Shown here piece by piece: positions 27,012-35,549 of a DNA stretch of 64,000 nt. Where the stretch lies: the NCBI GenBank assembly GCA_963795555.1, contig CAWCHZ010000002.1, forward strand, positions 1,550,001 through 1,614,000, in the 5' to 3' direction. Every line of letters begins with the position of its first letter. Position 1 is the first letter of the stretch. Source of the stretch: CAWCHZ01 sp963795555 (GTDB lineage: Bacteria; Actinomycetota; Thermoleophilia; Solirubrobacterales; Solirubrobacteraceae). Both the position numbers and the translations under genes were made by a program. The notes below the pieces were generated by a model that worked only from the letters and a program-made list of their open reading frames with translations, did no database searches and was not told the DNA's origin.

Positions 27012-28418
27012 GTGCGCCGCACCAAGATCGTCGCCACCATCGGTCCCGCCTCGCGCGATCCCGAGACGCTCGTCCGCCTGGTCGAGGCCGGGATGGATGT
27101 CGCGCGGCTGAACTTCTCGCACGGCACGCGCGAGCGTCACGCCGAGACGGCGGAGCGCGTCCGCGAGGCGTCGCTGCGGGCGGGAAGGCCTGTTGCGATC
27201 CTCCAGGACCTGCCCGGCCCGAAGCTGCGCATCGGCAGGCTGCACGACGACATCGCCGAGCTCAAGCCCGGCGAGCACGTGACGTTCATCTGCGGATCCG
27301 ACGACGTCGGCACGGGCGAGCGGATGACGATCAATTGGGGCGGCCTCGCCGAGGCCGTCCATCCCAGCGAGATCCTCTACATCGCCGACGGCGCGGTGCG
27401 CCTGCGCGTCACCGAGGTCCGCGAGGGTGATCACGAGCTCGACGCCGTCGTCGAGATCGGCGGGGTGGTCGCCTCGCGCCAGGGGCTGAACATTCCCGGC
27501 GAGCTGACGACGCTGCCCTCCGTGATGACCGAGGACCTCTCGATGCTGCACTTCGGCGAGCAGATCGGCGTGGACCTGGTCGCGCTGTCGTTCGTGCGCC
27601 GGCCCGAGGACATCACGGAGGTGCGCGAGCACACGCGCCTGCCGCTGATCGCCAAGATCGAGAAGCCGCAGGCCGCCGAGCGCGCGGAGGAGATCATTCG
27701 CGCGGCTGACTGCGTGATGGTCGCCCGCGGCGACCTCGGCATCGAGCTGCGCATCGAAGAGGTGCCGATCATCCAGAAGCGCATCCTCGCGCTGGCCGGC
27801 GCGCTCGCGCGCCCATCGATCACCGCGACGCAGATGCTCGACTCGATGGTCACCTCGCCGCGTCCGACGCGCGCCGAGGTCGCCGATGTGGCGAACGCGA
27901 TCCTCGATGGCACCGATGCGGTGATGCTCTCCCAGGAGACCGCCGTCGGCGCCCACCCGGTCGGCGCGGTGGCGATGATGGCCGCGATCGCCGAGCAGAC
28001 CGAGCCCGTCGCGCCCTATGAGCGCTGGAACAACGAGCGCGTGCGTCGCGATGCTCGCGACCCGGCCTACACGATCGCGCACACGGCGACGATCGCCGTC
28101 AACCAGCTCAACCTCAGCGCGCTCGTGATCCCAACGTTGTCCGGGCGCTCGGCTCGGCTGGTCTCGGCACAGCGCCCCGAGGTGCCGATCTACGCGCTCT
28201 CACCGGGACGCGAGACGGTGCGCCGCTGCGGGCTGATGTGGGGAGTGCAGGCTGCTCACATCCGTCGTCACGAGGTCACCGAGGAGCTGATCAACGACTG
28301 CGCGCGGCGGGTGGTCGAGCTTGGTTGGTGCAAGCCGGGCGACCGCGTTGGGATCACAGCCGGGCTCCCGAGCGGCCGGCCCGGCACAACCAGCCTGTTT
28401 CAGGTCCAGGATCTCTGA
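27012..28418 (+). CDS. pyk: Pyruvate kinase
   Basis: Last glycolytic step, phosphoenolpyruvate plus ADP to pyruvate plus ATP. The 468 residues start VRRTKIVATIGPASRDPETL and contain LNFSHGT, the catalytic-lysine motif IAKIEKPQA, metal-binding MVARGDLGIEL, and TQMLDSM. The C-terminal allosteric domain is present, so length is normal. GTG at 27012 is preferred over upstream in-frame starts, which would run through a repeat array: a TAGCGT box at 26998-27003 ends 8 nt before it, indicating a leaderless transcript. Confidence 0.96.
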   Translation: MRRTKIVATIGPASRDPETLVRLVEAGMDVARLNFSHGTRERHAETAERVREASLRAGRPVAILQDLPGPKLRIGRLHDDIAELKPGEHVTFICGSDDVGTGERMTINWGGLAEAVHPSEILYIADGAVRLRVTEVREGDHELDAVVEIGGVVASRQGLNIPGELTTLPSVMTEDLSMLHFGEQIGVDLVALSFVRRPEDITEVREHTRLPLIAKIEKPQAAERAEEIIRAADCVMVARGDLGIELRIEEVPIIQKRILALAGALARPSITATQMLDSMVTSPRPTRAEVADVANAILDGTDAVMLSQETAVGAHPVGAVAMMAAIAEQTEPVAPYERWNNERVRRDARDPAYTIAHTATIAVNQLNLSALVIPTLSGRSARLVSAQRPEVPIYALSPGRETVRRCGLMWGVQAAHIRRHEVTEELINDCARRVVELGWCKPGDRVGITAGLPSGRPGTTSLFQVQDL

Positions 28419-28424
28419 GGGATC

Positions 28425-28468
28425 GCGTCGCGTCAGGCGCCGACGGCGCGTCGCATCAGGCGCCGAGG
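28425..28468 (+). repeat. 21-bp direct repeat after pyk
   Basis: Copies at 28425-28445 and 28448-28468 (GCGTCGCGTCAGGCGCCGAC plus one base) agree at 19 of 21 positions. They fill the gap between the convergent pyk and ABC1-kinase genes. Confidence 0.8.
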
Positions 28469-28479
28469 TCGCGACCCGG

Positions 28480-29883
28480 TCAGCCGCCCGTCATCGCCGT
28501 GGCGGCGCCGCGCCGCGCATAGAAGGCCGCCTCCTGGCGTCCCAGCTCGGTCGCCGGCGGATCGCCATAGAGCCACTCGCGCACGATCCGGTGCCAGTTG
28601 CCACTGGCGCGCAGCTGCGCGAGCACCGCGAGCGTGAGCATCTCCATCCGACGACCGAAGAGGTGGTCGGCGGGCAGCGTCTCGTGACGCATCTGGTCGA
28701 AGTAATGCGAGCGCGGATCGGACATCTCGATCGCGATGCGAGTGGCGATCTCCGGCGTCAGCGCCACGCGCTCGTCGCTCGTGTACCACCAGGTGCTGTC
28801 GCGAAACTGCGCGAGCACGACCTCGGGGGTGAAGCGCTGCGGATCGCCGATCAAGCCGCTGTTGACGAACAGCTCGAACAGACCCTCGGCGTCGCCCTCG
28901 GCACCGGCGCGCAGGCAGCTCAGCTCGAGCTCGACTGCGGCGCGGCTCATTCGCTTGAACAGGCCGAAGTCCAGGAACGCCACGCGGCCGTCGTCGAGCA
29001 GCAGGAAGTTGCCGGGATGCGGGTCGCCGGAGAACTGATGGTGGCGGTACAGACAGCCGAAGAAGAAGCGAAAGACGATCTCGCCGACGCGGTCGCGCTC
29101 GGCCTGCGAGCGCGCCTTGATCGCCTCGAAGCCGGCGCCCTGCACGTACTCACTCACCATCACGCGCTCGCGCGAGAGGCGCCCGACGATGTCCGGGACG
29201 ACGATGAATGGGTGGCCGCGGAAGATCCGCGCAAGCGAGCGCTGGTTGTCGGCCTCCAGCTCGTAGTCGAGCTCCTCGCCGATCCGCAGCCGGATCTCCT
29301 CGGCGATCGCCTTGGCATCGAGGCCCGGCGCGATGCGCTTCATCAGCCGCAGGATCAGGCCGATGTTCTGCATGTCGGCCCGTACCGCCGCCGCGACGCC
29401 GGGGTACTGGACCTTGACCGCCACGACGCGTCCATCCGTCAGTCGCGCCCGATAGACCTGCCCGATCGACGCCGCCGCGATCGGCTCTTCGTCGAGCTCG
29501 GCGAAGAGATCCTCGATCGGCTCCTCCAGCTCGTCCTCGATGACGCTGCGCATGTCGGAGAAGCGCACGGTCGGCGCGGCGTCGCGCAGCTCCCCCAGCT
29601 TGCGCTGGAACTCCTCGCGGTACTCGGCCGGCACGAGGCCGACGTCGAGGAAAGACGCGACCTGGCCCAGCTTCATCGCCGCGCCCTTCATCGTCCCCAG
29701 CGCGGTGACGATCTCCTGAGCAGCCTCGATCTGGCGGCGCTCGAGCGCCACCGCCGCGCTGTGCTCGGAGCGTCCGACGTTGGCCGCCCTCGTGCCGAGC
29801 TGCTTGACGGCCTGACCGGCCGCCAGCCCGCCGAGCTTGGCCGTTCGCCGGACCCGCGATGTCGGGATCGAGTCGCGAGCCAT
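28480..29883 (-). CDS. ABC1/UbiB-family protein kinase-like protein
   Basis: Member of the ABC1/ADCK/UbiB family, associated with quinone synthesis or lipid homeostasis in other organisms; the direct substrate is unknown. The 467 residues carry the family's N-terminal extension with MKGAAMKLGQ (KxGQ motif), an alanine-rich nucleotide loop (PIAAASIGQVYRARL), VAVKVQYP with the ATP-site lysine, and the metal motif VAFLDFGL. ATG at 29883 has a TAGGAT box at 29891-29896, 7 nt upstream, so the mRNA should be leaderless. It is convergent with pyk. Confidence 0.93.
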   Translation of the reverse strand: MARDSIPTSRVRRTAKLGGLAAGQAVKQLGTRAANVGRSEHSAAVALERRQIEAAQEIVTALGTMKGAAMKLGQVASFLDVGLVPAEYREEFQRKLGELRDAAPTVRFSDMRSVIEDELEEPIEDLFAELDEEPIAAASIGQVYRARLTDGRVVAVKVQYPGVAAAVRADMQNIGLILRLMKRIAPGLDAKAIAEEIRLRIGEELDYELEADNQRSLARIFRGHPFIVVPDIVGRLSRERVMVSEYVQGAGFEAIKARSQAERDRVGEIVFRFFFGCLYRHHQFSGDPHPGNFLLLDDGRVAFLDFGLFKRMSRAAVELELSCLRAGAEGDAEGLFELFVNSGLIGDPQRFTPEVVLAQFRDSTWWYTSDERVALTPEIATRIAIEMSDPRSHYFDQMRHETLPADHLFGRRMEMLTLAVLAQLRASGNWHRIVREWLYGDPPATELGRQEAAFYARRGAATAMTGG

Positions 29884-29983
29884 GCCGCCTATCCTAGGCG
29901 GCCGGTTCGACTCGGCCGAGTCGCCCTATGTCGCCGCGTCGCGCCCGCGACGGCCTGGCAAGGGCCGAGTCGCCCTGCGAGGG

Positions 29984-30730
29984 CTAGTCGCCGGGTTCGA
30001 CCCGCGAGCCGGGGACGATGTCGTCGCGGCCGTCGGGCCAACGAACCCAGGCCTTGTGGCCGCCGTCGTAGTCGTCCCCAAGCAGCACGAGCGTGGCGGG
30101 CTCCCCCAGCGCACGGCACGGCTCGCTGCCCTCCCGATCGATGCCGCGCCAGATCCGGATGAAGGGATTGTGCTCCCATTCCTCGGCGATCGTCGTCGGG
30201 TCGGAGTGCCCGGGCAGGACCTCGGTACGCCGGTCGAGCCGCATCAGCGTTTCCATGATCGACTCGCGCAGGTCCTCGTAGGAGGTCGAGCCCGGCGCCC
30301 GCACACCGCCGACGGAGTGCCGGAACAGGGTGTCGCCGGTGAAGACGGTGGAGTCGTCGACGAGGAACGCCAGCATCCCGGCGGTGTGACCGGGCGTCGC
30401 CAGCGCGCGGACGCGCAGGTCACCAACCGCGATCTCCCGATCGGGCTCGATCGTCCCGGTCGCGGCGCCCACGAGCTCGCGCTCGAGCGGCGAGATGAGC
30501 ACGGCAACGTCCGGGTTGCGCTCGAGCACGAGAGCGAGCTCCGCGACGTGGTCGGCGTGGTGATGGGTGAGCAGGACATGCGTGAGGGTCACGCCGTGCT
30601 CCTCGGCAGCGGCCAGCAACGGCGCGACGGGACCGCCGGCGTCGACCAGGGCGCCGCTGCCACCGTCACGATCGGCGATCAGGTAGGTGTTCGACAGCCA
30701 GCTCGGGTGCATCGAGCGCCGCAGCAGCAC
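29984..30730 (-). CDS. MBL-fold metallohydrolase (glyoxalase II-like)
   Basis: Zinc hydrolase of 248 residues. The metal site is THHHADH near residues 55-61, with a later TPGHTAGM histidine, TGDTLF aspartate and LPGHSDPT histidine, giving a complete glyoxalase-II-type dinuclear centre. A C-terminal extension of about 70 residues (WEHNPFIRIWRG onward) is not in the core fold. GTG at 30730 is 7 nt after a TAGCAT box (30743-30738 on the minus strand), consistent with a leaderless mRNA. It follows the USP gene, also on the minus strand, after 19 bp. Confidence 0.9.
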   Translation of the reverse strand: MLLRRSMHPSWLSNTYLIADRDGGSGALVDAGGPVAPLLAAAEEHGVTLTHVLLTHHHADHVAELALVLERNPDVAVLISPLERELVGAATGTIEPDREIAVGDLRVRALATPGHTAGMLAFLVDDSTVFTGDTLFRHSVGGVRAPGSTSYEDLRESIMETLMRLDRRTEVLPGHSDPTTIAEEWEHNPFIRIWRGIDREGSEPCRALGEPATLVLLGDDYDGGHKAWVRWPDGRDDIVPGSRVEPGD

Positions 30731-30749
30731 GCCGCCGATGCTAGCCGAG

Positions 30750-31433
30750 CTAAGCGACGATCGACGCGCGCGCGTCGAAGCCGAGCGTCACGCCGCGGGG
30801 CGTGACCAGCACGGGGCAGGTTGCGGTCTCGATCAGGTACTCGCACGCGGCGCTGACGAGCACCCTGCCAACCGGAGCCTCGGCGCGCGAGCCGATGACC
30901 AGCAGGTCGGGGGCGCCCTCCGGCGCGACCAGCTCACCATCGAAGCCGTCGACGAGCGCCTGGGCCGTCTCCAACGCGCTCGCATCGTCGCCGGCGACCG
31001 CGATCCGCTGTGGCGCGAAGGCCTCCAAGGCGCGCAGGCCGGCGGGTGCGAGCGCGACCGCGACGGGCCCACCCTCGAGCAGGTGACGCGCCGACGTGCC
31101 GGGATCGACATGGCCCGGTGCGGTGCGGTACTCGGAGCCAAAGACGATGACATCCGCCCGCTCGGCCTCGGCGAGCCGGCGCAGCCCCTCGCCGGTCGAG
31201 GCGCTCAGCACGACATGACGCGCGATCTCGGGCTCGCCGAGCCACTCGGAGCCACCGGCGAGCATCTGCTCGGCCTCGTGATGGGCGAGCTCCTCGCGGC
31301 CGCGCTCGGACTCGCGGGTATGGCGCACGTAGGCGAGCGCAAGCTCGGCGCCCGCCCGCTGGAACAGCCTCCCCAGGGCAAGCGCGTCGTGGTCGTTGTC
31401 GGTGGCGTCGTAGGAGACGATGATCTTGGCCAT
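30750..31433 (-). CDS. Universal stress protein, two-domain
   Basis: 227 residues, two tandem Usp domains: the first begins MAKIIVSYDATDNDHDALALG and ends VIVFGSEYRTAPG with GTSARHLLEGGPVAVAL, the second begins around RIAVAGDDASALETAQAL and ends LVIGSRAEAPVGRVLVSA. The G-2x-G-9x-G(S/T) ATP-binding pattern is only partly kept. ATG at 31433 has a GGAGAG Shine-Dalgarno about 6 nt before it. The gene is divergent from the LysR regulator, a common arrangement for a regulator and its target. Confidence 0.9.
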   Translation of the reverse strand: MAKIIVSYDATDNDHDALALGRLFQRAGAELALAYVRHTRESERGREELAHHEAEQMLAGGSEWLGEPEIARHVVLSASTGEGLRRLAEAERADVIVFGSEYRTAPGHVDPGTSARHLLEGGPVAVALAPAGLRALEAFAPQRIAVAGDDASALETAQALVDGFDGELVAPEGAPDLLVIGSRAEAPVGRVLVSAACEYLIETATCPVLVTPRGVTLGFDARASIVA

Positions 31434-31604
31434 TGCGCTCTCCATTTCAAGTCGAGGGGGTGCTCTGTAGTTGAGGTGGTGCGGTTGCGATCGCGGGCTC
31501 GCGAGCCGCGCGACTCCGTGCGCCTCGAGAGCCGAGGTGGTGCTTTTCGACACGAGGATCCCACTGCCCTTGCATCAGCACAAGTGAATCATGTAATGGT
31601 GGCG

Positions 31605-31619
31605 ATAAGCTTCGCTTAT
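31605..31619 (+). promoter_or_regulatory. LysR-type operator overlapping -10 box and start codon
   Basis: ATAAGC-TTC-GCTTAT is a perfect interrupted palindrome. It contains a T-N11-A core (31606-31618), the classical LysR box. The TAAGCT at 31606-31611 is also a plausible -10 element 6 nt before the lysR ATG at 31618. A regulator bound here would cover promoter and start codon, so negative autoregulation is likely. Confidence 0.65.
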
Positions 31620-32547
31620 GCTCAATGTGAACCGCCTGCGAGTCCTCCGCGAGGTGCTTGCGCGCGGCTCGTTCTCCGCGGCCGCCCAGGCTCTCTCCTA
31701 CACCCAGTCGGCGGTCTCGCAGCAGATCGCCGCGCTCGAGGCGGAGATCGGCACGAGGCTGATCGAGCGCCAGCGCGGTGACCTGCGCCCGACGGCCGCC
31801 GGGCAGGTGCTGGCGCAGCACGCCGACGGAATCCTCGGACGCCTCGAGGCCGCCGAGGCCGAGCTCGCCGCGATCAGCGGCGTGCACGGCGGCCGGCTGC
31901 GAATGGCCTCGTTCCCGACCGCGGGGGCGACCCTGATGCCGCTCGCGATCGCGCGCTTTCGCGCGCGCCACCCGCAGGTCGACCTGACGCTCGCCGAGGG
32001 CGAGCCGGAGCAGATCGTCCCCCGCCTGCGCGCCGGCGAGCTGGACCTCGCGCTGCTGTTCGAGTTCGGCGGCGTCAGCGCGCCGCTCGGTGAGCAGCTC
32101 GAGCGCGTCGAGCTGCTCGAGGATCCGATGCATGTCGCGCTGCCGGCCACGCATCCGCTTGCCGCCGAGCCGGCGGTCTCGCTCACCGACCTGCGCCACG
32201 ACGCCTGGGTTCAGACCGGGCGCTCGAGCCCCTGCGCACGGCATGTCGTGCGCTCCTGCCACGCGGCCGGCTTCGAGCCCAACGTGGCGTTCGAGAGCGA
32301 CGACTACCAGACCGTCCAGGGCCTGGTCGCGGCGGGCGTCGGCGTCGCGCTGATTCCCGAGCTTGCCCTCTCCAACGTGCGCGAGGACATCGTGATCAGA
32401 GCGCTCTCACCGCGCAGCCCGGTGCGGCAGGTGATCGCGGCAACGCCGACCGGCGCGCTGCGCACGCCGGCGGCGAGGACGATGCTCGACGTGCTGGTCG
32501 AGGTCGCTGCGGACTATGAGGGGGCAGCGCAGCGCAGCGCCGCGTAG
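31618..32547 (+). CDS. LysR-family transcriptional regulator
   Basis: 309 residues: N-terminal winged helix (about 3-62, with AAAQALSYTQSAVSQQIAALEAEIG as recognition region) and a periplasmic-binding-like effector domain (about 88-300). The effector is unknown. It probably represses its own promoter through the palindrome at 31605-31619 and may control the divergent universal stress gene. The last residues (DYEGAAQRSAA) are encoded by a 40-bp tandem repeat that belongs to the 3' end of the convergent gene, so the C-terminus has been replaced or extended by repeat sequence. Confidence 0.93.
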   Translation: MLNVNRLRVLREVLARGSFSAAAQALSYTQSAVSQQIAALEAEIGTRLIERQRGDLRPTAAGQVLAQHADGILGRLEAAEAELAAISGVHGGRLRMASFPTAGATLMPLAIARFRARHPQVDLTLAEGEPEQIVPRLRAGELDLALLFEFGGVSAPLGEQLERVELLEDPMHVALPATHPLAAEPAVSLTDLRHDAWVQTGRSSPCARHVVRSCHAAGFEPNVAFESDDYQTVQGLVAAGVGVALIPELALSNVREDIVIRALSPRSPVRQVIAATPTGALRTPAARTMLDVLVEVAADYEGAAQRSAA

Positions 32548-32630
32548 GCGGACCTATGAGGTGGCGGAGCGGCGCAGCACCGCGTAGGCGGACCTATGAG
32601 GTGGGGGAGCGGCGCAGCGCCGCGTAGGCC
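32514..32630 (-). repeat. 40-bp tandem repeat shared by two convergent gene ends
   Basis: Copies begin at 32514, 32554 and 32594 with exact 40-bp spacing. Read on the minus strand, the first copy is the native end of the unknown gene (AAYAALRRSPTS and stop) and the other two repeat it downstream with their own stops. Read on the plus strand, the last copy encodes the LysR C-terminus. Confidence 0.92.
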
Positions 32631-33226
32631 GCCCGCACGCCGGCCTCCAGCGTCTGCGCCGGGATGCCGCGCAGAGCCGCCGGCTGCTCGCCGTCGCCGT
32701 GCACCAGCAGCGCCCTGTCGCCCAGCGCGCCGAGCGCCAGCCCGGCATCCAGCAGCCACCAGTCCGGCGGCTCGGGCATGCAGACCACCAGGACCACGGC
32801 CGCGCCGAGGTCCCCGACCGCGGCGGGGTCGCCCAGCCAGGCGATCAGTCGTTCGCGGACCGGGCCCCAATCGACCGCTCGCAGGCCGAGCTCGCGCAGC
32901 GCGGCGGTCGCCTTCGCTGTCCCCCGCCCGTCGGCCGCCAGCACCGCGACCGCGCTCGTCGCGCCGCCCAGCAGCATCTCGGTCACGTCGCACGCGCTGC
33001 GCCGGGCGCTGTCCCAACCTCGCCCGTAGGCCAGATCGACCTGGGGCAGCGGGGGACCTTCGAGGATGCAGAGGCGGGCGTCGCGGCGCTCCCAGCGCTG
33101 GTCGGCGATCTCCAGCGGGGCGCCGCGCAGCCATGGCTCCAGCACTGTACGGCGCAGCTCCGCCTCGCTGAGGTTGAACAGCCGGGCGTGGCGGCGCGGG
33201 CGTCGGATCTCGACGTGGTATGCCAC
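32594..33226 (-). CDS. Soluble protein of unknown function
   Basis: 210 residues starting from GTG 33226: MAYHVEIRRPRRHARLFNLSEAELRRTVLEPW. Two parts are suggested: an N-terminal alpha/beta piece of about 90 residues and a C-terminal Rossmann-like piece with VAVLAADGRGTAKATAALRELGL and a hydrophobic strand AAVVLVVCMPEPPDWWLL. No family recognised. An AGGGG stretch about 7 nt before the GTG acts as ribosome binding site; the preceding gene ends 8 nt upstream, so they form an operon. Its 3' end is duplicated in a 40-bp array. Confidence 0.75.
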   Translation of the reverse strand: MAYHVEIRRPRRHARLFNLSEAELRRTVLEPWLRGAPLEIADQRWERRDARLCILEGPPLPQVDLAYGRGWDSARRSACDVTEMLLGGATSAVAVLAADGRGTAKATAALRELGLRAVDWGPVRERLIAWLGDPAAVGDLGAAVVLVVCMPEPPDWWLLDAGLALGALGDRALLVHGDGEQPAALRGIPAQTLEAGVRAAYAALRRSPTS

Positions 33227-33234
33227 GACCGCCC

Positions 33235-33549
33235 CTAGAGCAGCCCGGCGCGTCGGCAGCTGGCCCGGATCGCCCGCGATCCGGGGTCCTGCAGGCGCGC
33301 GTGCGCGGCGCAGATGCCGCGCGCCCGCGCACCGCACGCGGAGACCGGCATCGCGCCAGTCGGTCCGGGGACGAGCGCGTCGATGCAGCCCGGCGGCAGC
33401 GGTCGGCTCGAGCTGCCGCTCGTGACCAGGATGAGCGCGAGCAGCGCGGCGAGCACGGCGATCGTCCCGACCACCAGCACCCGCCGCTCGCGGCGGGTCA
33501 GCTGGCGCAGCGGCGTGTTGACGCGCTGCCAGTGCTGGTCGAGCGGCAT
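33235..33549 (-). CDS. Single-span membrane protein with cysteine-containing exported domain
   Basis: 104 residues: cytoplasmic RRERR, one membrane helix (about residues 24-44, VLVVGTIAVLAALLALILV), then a serine/proline linker and an extracytoplasmic segment with four cysteines (PPGCIDAL, SACGAR, GICAAH, ASCRRAG), suggesting two disulfides. ATG at 33549 has a TAGCCT box 10 nt upstream (33565-33560). It is the first gene of a two-gene operon with the unknown soluble protein. No family recognised. Confidence 0.75.
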   Translation of the reverse strand: MPLDQHWQRVNTPLRQLTRRERRVLVVGTIAVLAALLALILVTSGSSSRPLPPGCIDALVPGPTGAMPVSACGARARGICAAHARLQDPGSRAIRASCRRAGLL

Positions 33550-33710
33550 CTCGACGGCCAGGCTACTCGACCCCGACAGCGCGGCGAAGTGGCCGCGCGG
33601 ATCTTTGGACGCCGGGACAAGTTCGCCGGACAGAGGCGAGATTAGGATCGCCAGCAACCCTGGGCGGAGCATCTCGCACCCTGCCCTCGACGGAAAGGAA
33701 GCGCTGGTCT

Positions 33711-35060
33711 ATGCCTCTGCACTGGCTGAGTCCAGGCGACAACGCCTGGCAGCTCACGGCGGCGACTCTGGTCGGGCTGATGAGCGTCCCCGGGCTGGTT
33801 GTTCTGTATGGCGGCGTGATGCAGAAGCGCTGGTCGGTGAACTCGATGATGATGTCGTTCATCGCCTTCGCGCTGGTGCTCGTCGTCTGGGTCTTGTACG
33901 GATACAAGCTCGGGTTCGGGTCGCCGATGCACATCTTTGGAGCCAAGACCGGCTTCTTCGCGAACCTTTGGGGCAATCCCGGCGCGATCCTCAGCAGCCA
34001 TGCGCTGCGCATGCAGGGAGACATCCCCAACATCGGCAAGGTCGTCTTCCCACAGTCGACGCTCGCCTACTTCCAGTTCGTCTTTGCGGCGATCACGCCG
34101 ATCCTGATGCTCGGCTCGGTGCTCGGGCGGGTCAACTTCAAGGCCTGGATCCCGTTCGTCGTGATCTGGGTGAGCATCGTCTACACGATCAACGCCTTCC
34201 TGATCTGGGGCGGCGGCTTCTTCGCGCAGCACGGCGCGCTGGACTTCTCCGGTGGCTACGTCATCCACCTGGCGGCCGGCGTATCGGGCTTCGTCGCGGC
34301 GGCGGTGATCGGGCCGCGCCTGCAGCGCGACCGCGAAATCGATGCGCCCAACAACCTCGCCATGGTCGCCGTCGGCGCCGGCCTGCTCTGGCTCGGCTGG
34401 AACGGCTTCAACGGCGGCGATCCCTATCTCGTCAACGACATCGCGTCGGCGGCGGTCGTCAACACCAACCTCTGCACCGCGGTGGCGTTCCTGATCTGGG
34501 TCGGCTGGGACTACATCACCGGGCGCAAGCCAAGCCTGATCGGCAGCGTCAACGGGATGATCGTCGGCCTCGTCGCGATCACCCCGGCCGCCGGCTTCGT
34601 CAACGGCTGGGGCGCGATCCTGATGGGCGTGATCTCCAGCACGGTGGTCTATTTCGCGCTCAACTACCTCAGCCGCCTGCGCCCATTCCGCAACGTCGAT
34701 GACACGCTGGGCGTCGTCTACACGCACGGCTTCGCCGGGCTGGCCGGCGGCCTGCTGACGGGCGTGTTCGCCAACTCGGCGATGGGCGCCGCCCCGGGCC
34801 TCGTCTCCGGCCACGCCCACCTGCTGGGCTGGCAGGCGCTCACGGCGCTGTGGGTGATCCTGTTCTGCGGCATCGCCACCTACGTGATCCTCAAGCTCGT
34901 CGGGCTGTTCGTGCCGCTGCGCATGACCGAGAGCGAGATGGAGGAGGGCGACGTCGCCGTCCACGGTCACGAGGTCTACCCCGCCGACGTGCCCTCGTTG
35001 GGCTTCCCCAACGGGGTTCCCGCGCACACGCCGGCGCCGCTGCCAGGCGCTGCCGGCTGA
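33711..35060 (+). CDS. amt: Ammonium transporter
   Basis: Amt/Rh-family channel for ammonium uptake in the cytoplasmic membrane. The 449 residues contain about 11 membrane helices and the family segments DNAWQLTAATLVGLMSVPGLVVLYGG, DFSGGYVIHLAAGVSGFVAA (pore histidine) and GLLWLGWNGFNGGDPY with THGFAGLAGGLLTG (second pore histidine). An AAAGGAAG Shine-Dalgarno lies about 12 nt before the ATG. A TAGGAT box at 33643-33648 suggests a leader of about 60 nt. No PII gene adjoins. A strong hairpin follows the gene. Confidence 0.96.
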   Translation: MPLHWLSPGDNAWQLTAATLVGLMSVPGLVVLYGGVMQKRWSVNSMMMSFIAFALVLVVWVLYGYKLGFGSPMHIFGAKTGFFANLWGNPGAILSSHALRMQGDIPNIGKVVFPQSTLAYFQFVFAAITPILMLGSVLGRVNFKAWIPFVVIWVSIVYTINAFLIWGGGFFAQHGALDFSGGYVIHLAAGVSGFVAAAVIGPRLQRDREIDAPNNLAMVAVGAGLLWLGWNGFNGGDPYLVNDIASAAVVNTNLCTAVAFLIWVGWDYITGRKPSLIGSVNGMIVGLVAITPAAGFVNGWGAILMGVISSTVVYFALNYLSRLRPFRNVDDTLGVVYTHGFAGLAGGLLTGVFANSAMGAAPGLVSGHAHLLGWQALTALWVILFCGIATYVILKLVGLFVPLRMTESEMEEGDVAVHGHEVYPADVPSLGFPNGVPAHTPAPLPGAAG

Positions 35061-35119
35061 TCTGGCCGGGGCGGCCCGTCGCCGGGCCGATCACCCAAGC
35101 GGGACGTCTCGTCAACGCA

Positions 35120-35147
35120 GGGAGGGGCCGCGGATGCGGCCCCTCCC
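35120..35147 (+). terminator. GC-rich hairpin after amt
   Basis: A perfect 12-bp stem (GGGAGGGGCCGC / GCGGCCCCTCCC) with a GGAT loop lies 60 bp after the amt stop and 16 bp before the next gene's -10 box. It lacks a following T-tract, so it is either a stem-only actinobacterial terminator or an RNA-stabilising structure. Confidence 0.7.
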
Positions 35148-35174
35148 TCGTCTGCGCTGGCGTAAGCTAGCCCG

Positions 35175-35549
35175 GTGGAGCTCGTGCACACCTGCTATCG
35201 CGTGCTGGATCTGGAGCGCTCGGTCCCGTTCTATGAGGCGCTGGGATTCGAGGAGCAGCGGCGCCTGCCGATCCGCGAGAAGGCGATCAACGTCTTCATG
35301 GGCCTGCCCGGCGATGGGCCGCGGCTGGAGCTGACCTACAACATCGGCCGCGAGGAGCCGTACGAGATCGGCACCGGCTATGGCCACATCGCGCTCAGCG
35401 TGAGCGACCTGGACGCGACGCTCGAGCGCCTGGCGCAGCTGGGCATCGAGCCCGAGCGGCCTCCCTACACGGTGCGCGAGGGGGGCTCGCGACTGTGCTT
35501 CGTGCGGGATCCGGACGGATACCGCATCGAGCTCATCGAACGTGGCTGA
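35175..35549 (+). CDS. gloA: Lactoylglutathione lyase (glyoxalase I, VOC family)
   Basis: 124-residue VOC-fold enzyme. It begins ELVHTCYRVLDLERSVPFYEALGFEE and carries LELTYN, YGHIALSV and FVRDPDGYRIELIE, whose histidine and glutamates are the metal ligands (H/E/H/E pattern). It would isomerise a hemithioacetal of methylglyoxal, although actinobacteria usually use other thiols than glutathione. GTG at 35175 lies 6 nt after a TAAGCT box (35163-35168), so the mRNA is probably leaderless. Its stop lies in a 22-bp repeat shared with the ppx start. Confidence 0.93.
   Translation: MELVHTCYRVLDLERSVPFYEALGFEEQRRLPIREKAINVFMGLPGDGPRLELTYNIGREEPYEIGTGYGHIALSVSDLDATLERLAQLGIEPERPPYTVREGGSRLCFVRDPDGYRIELIERG

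Noticed and set aside
33649..33710. Riboswitch or attenuator in the amt leader
   Set aside because: The roughly 60-nt leader shows only a Shine-Dalgarno sequence and no conserved helices or terminator-like pairing.
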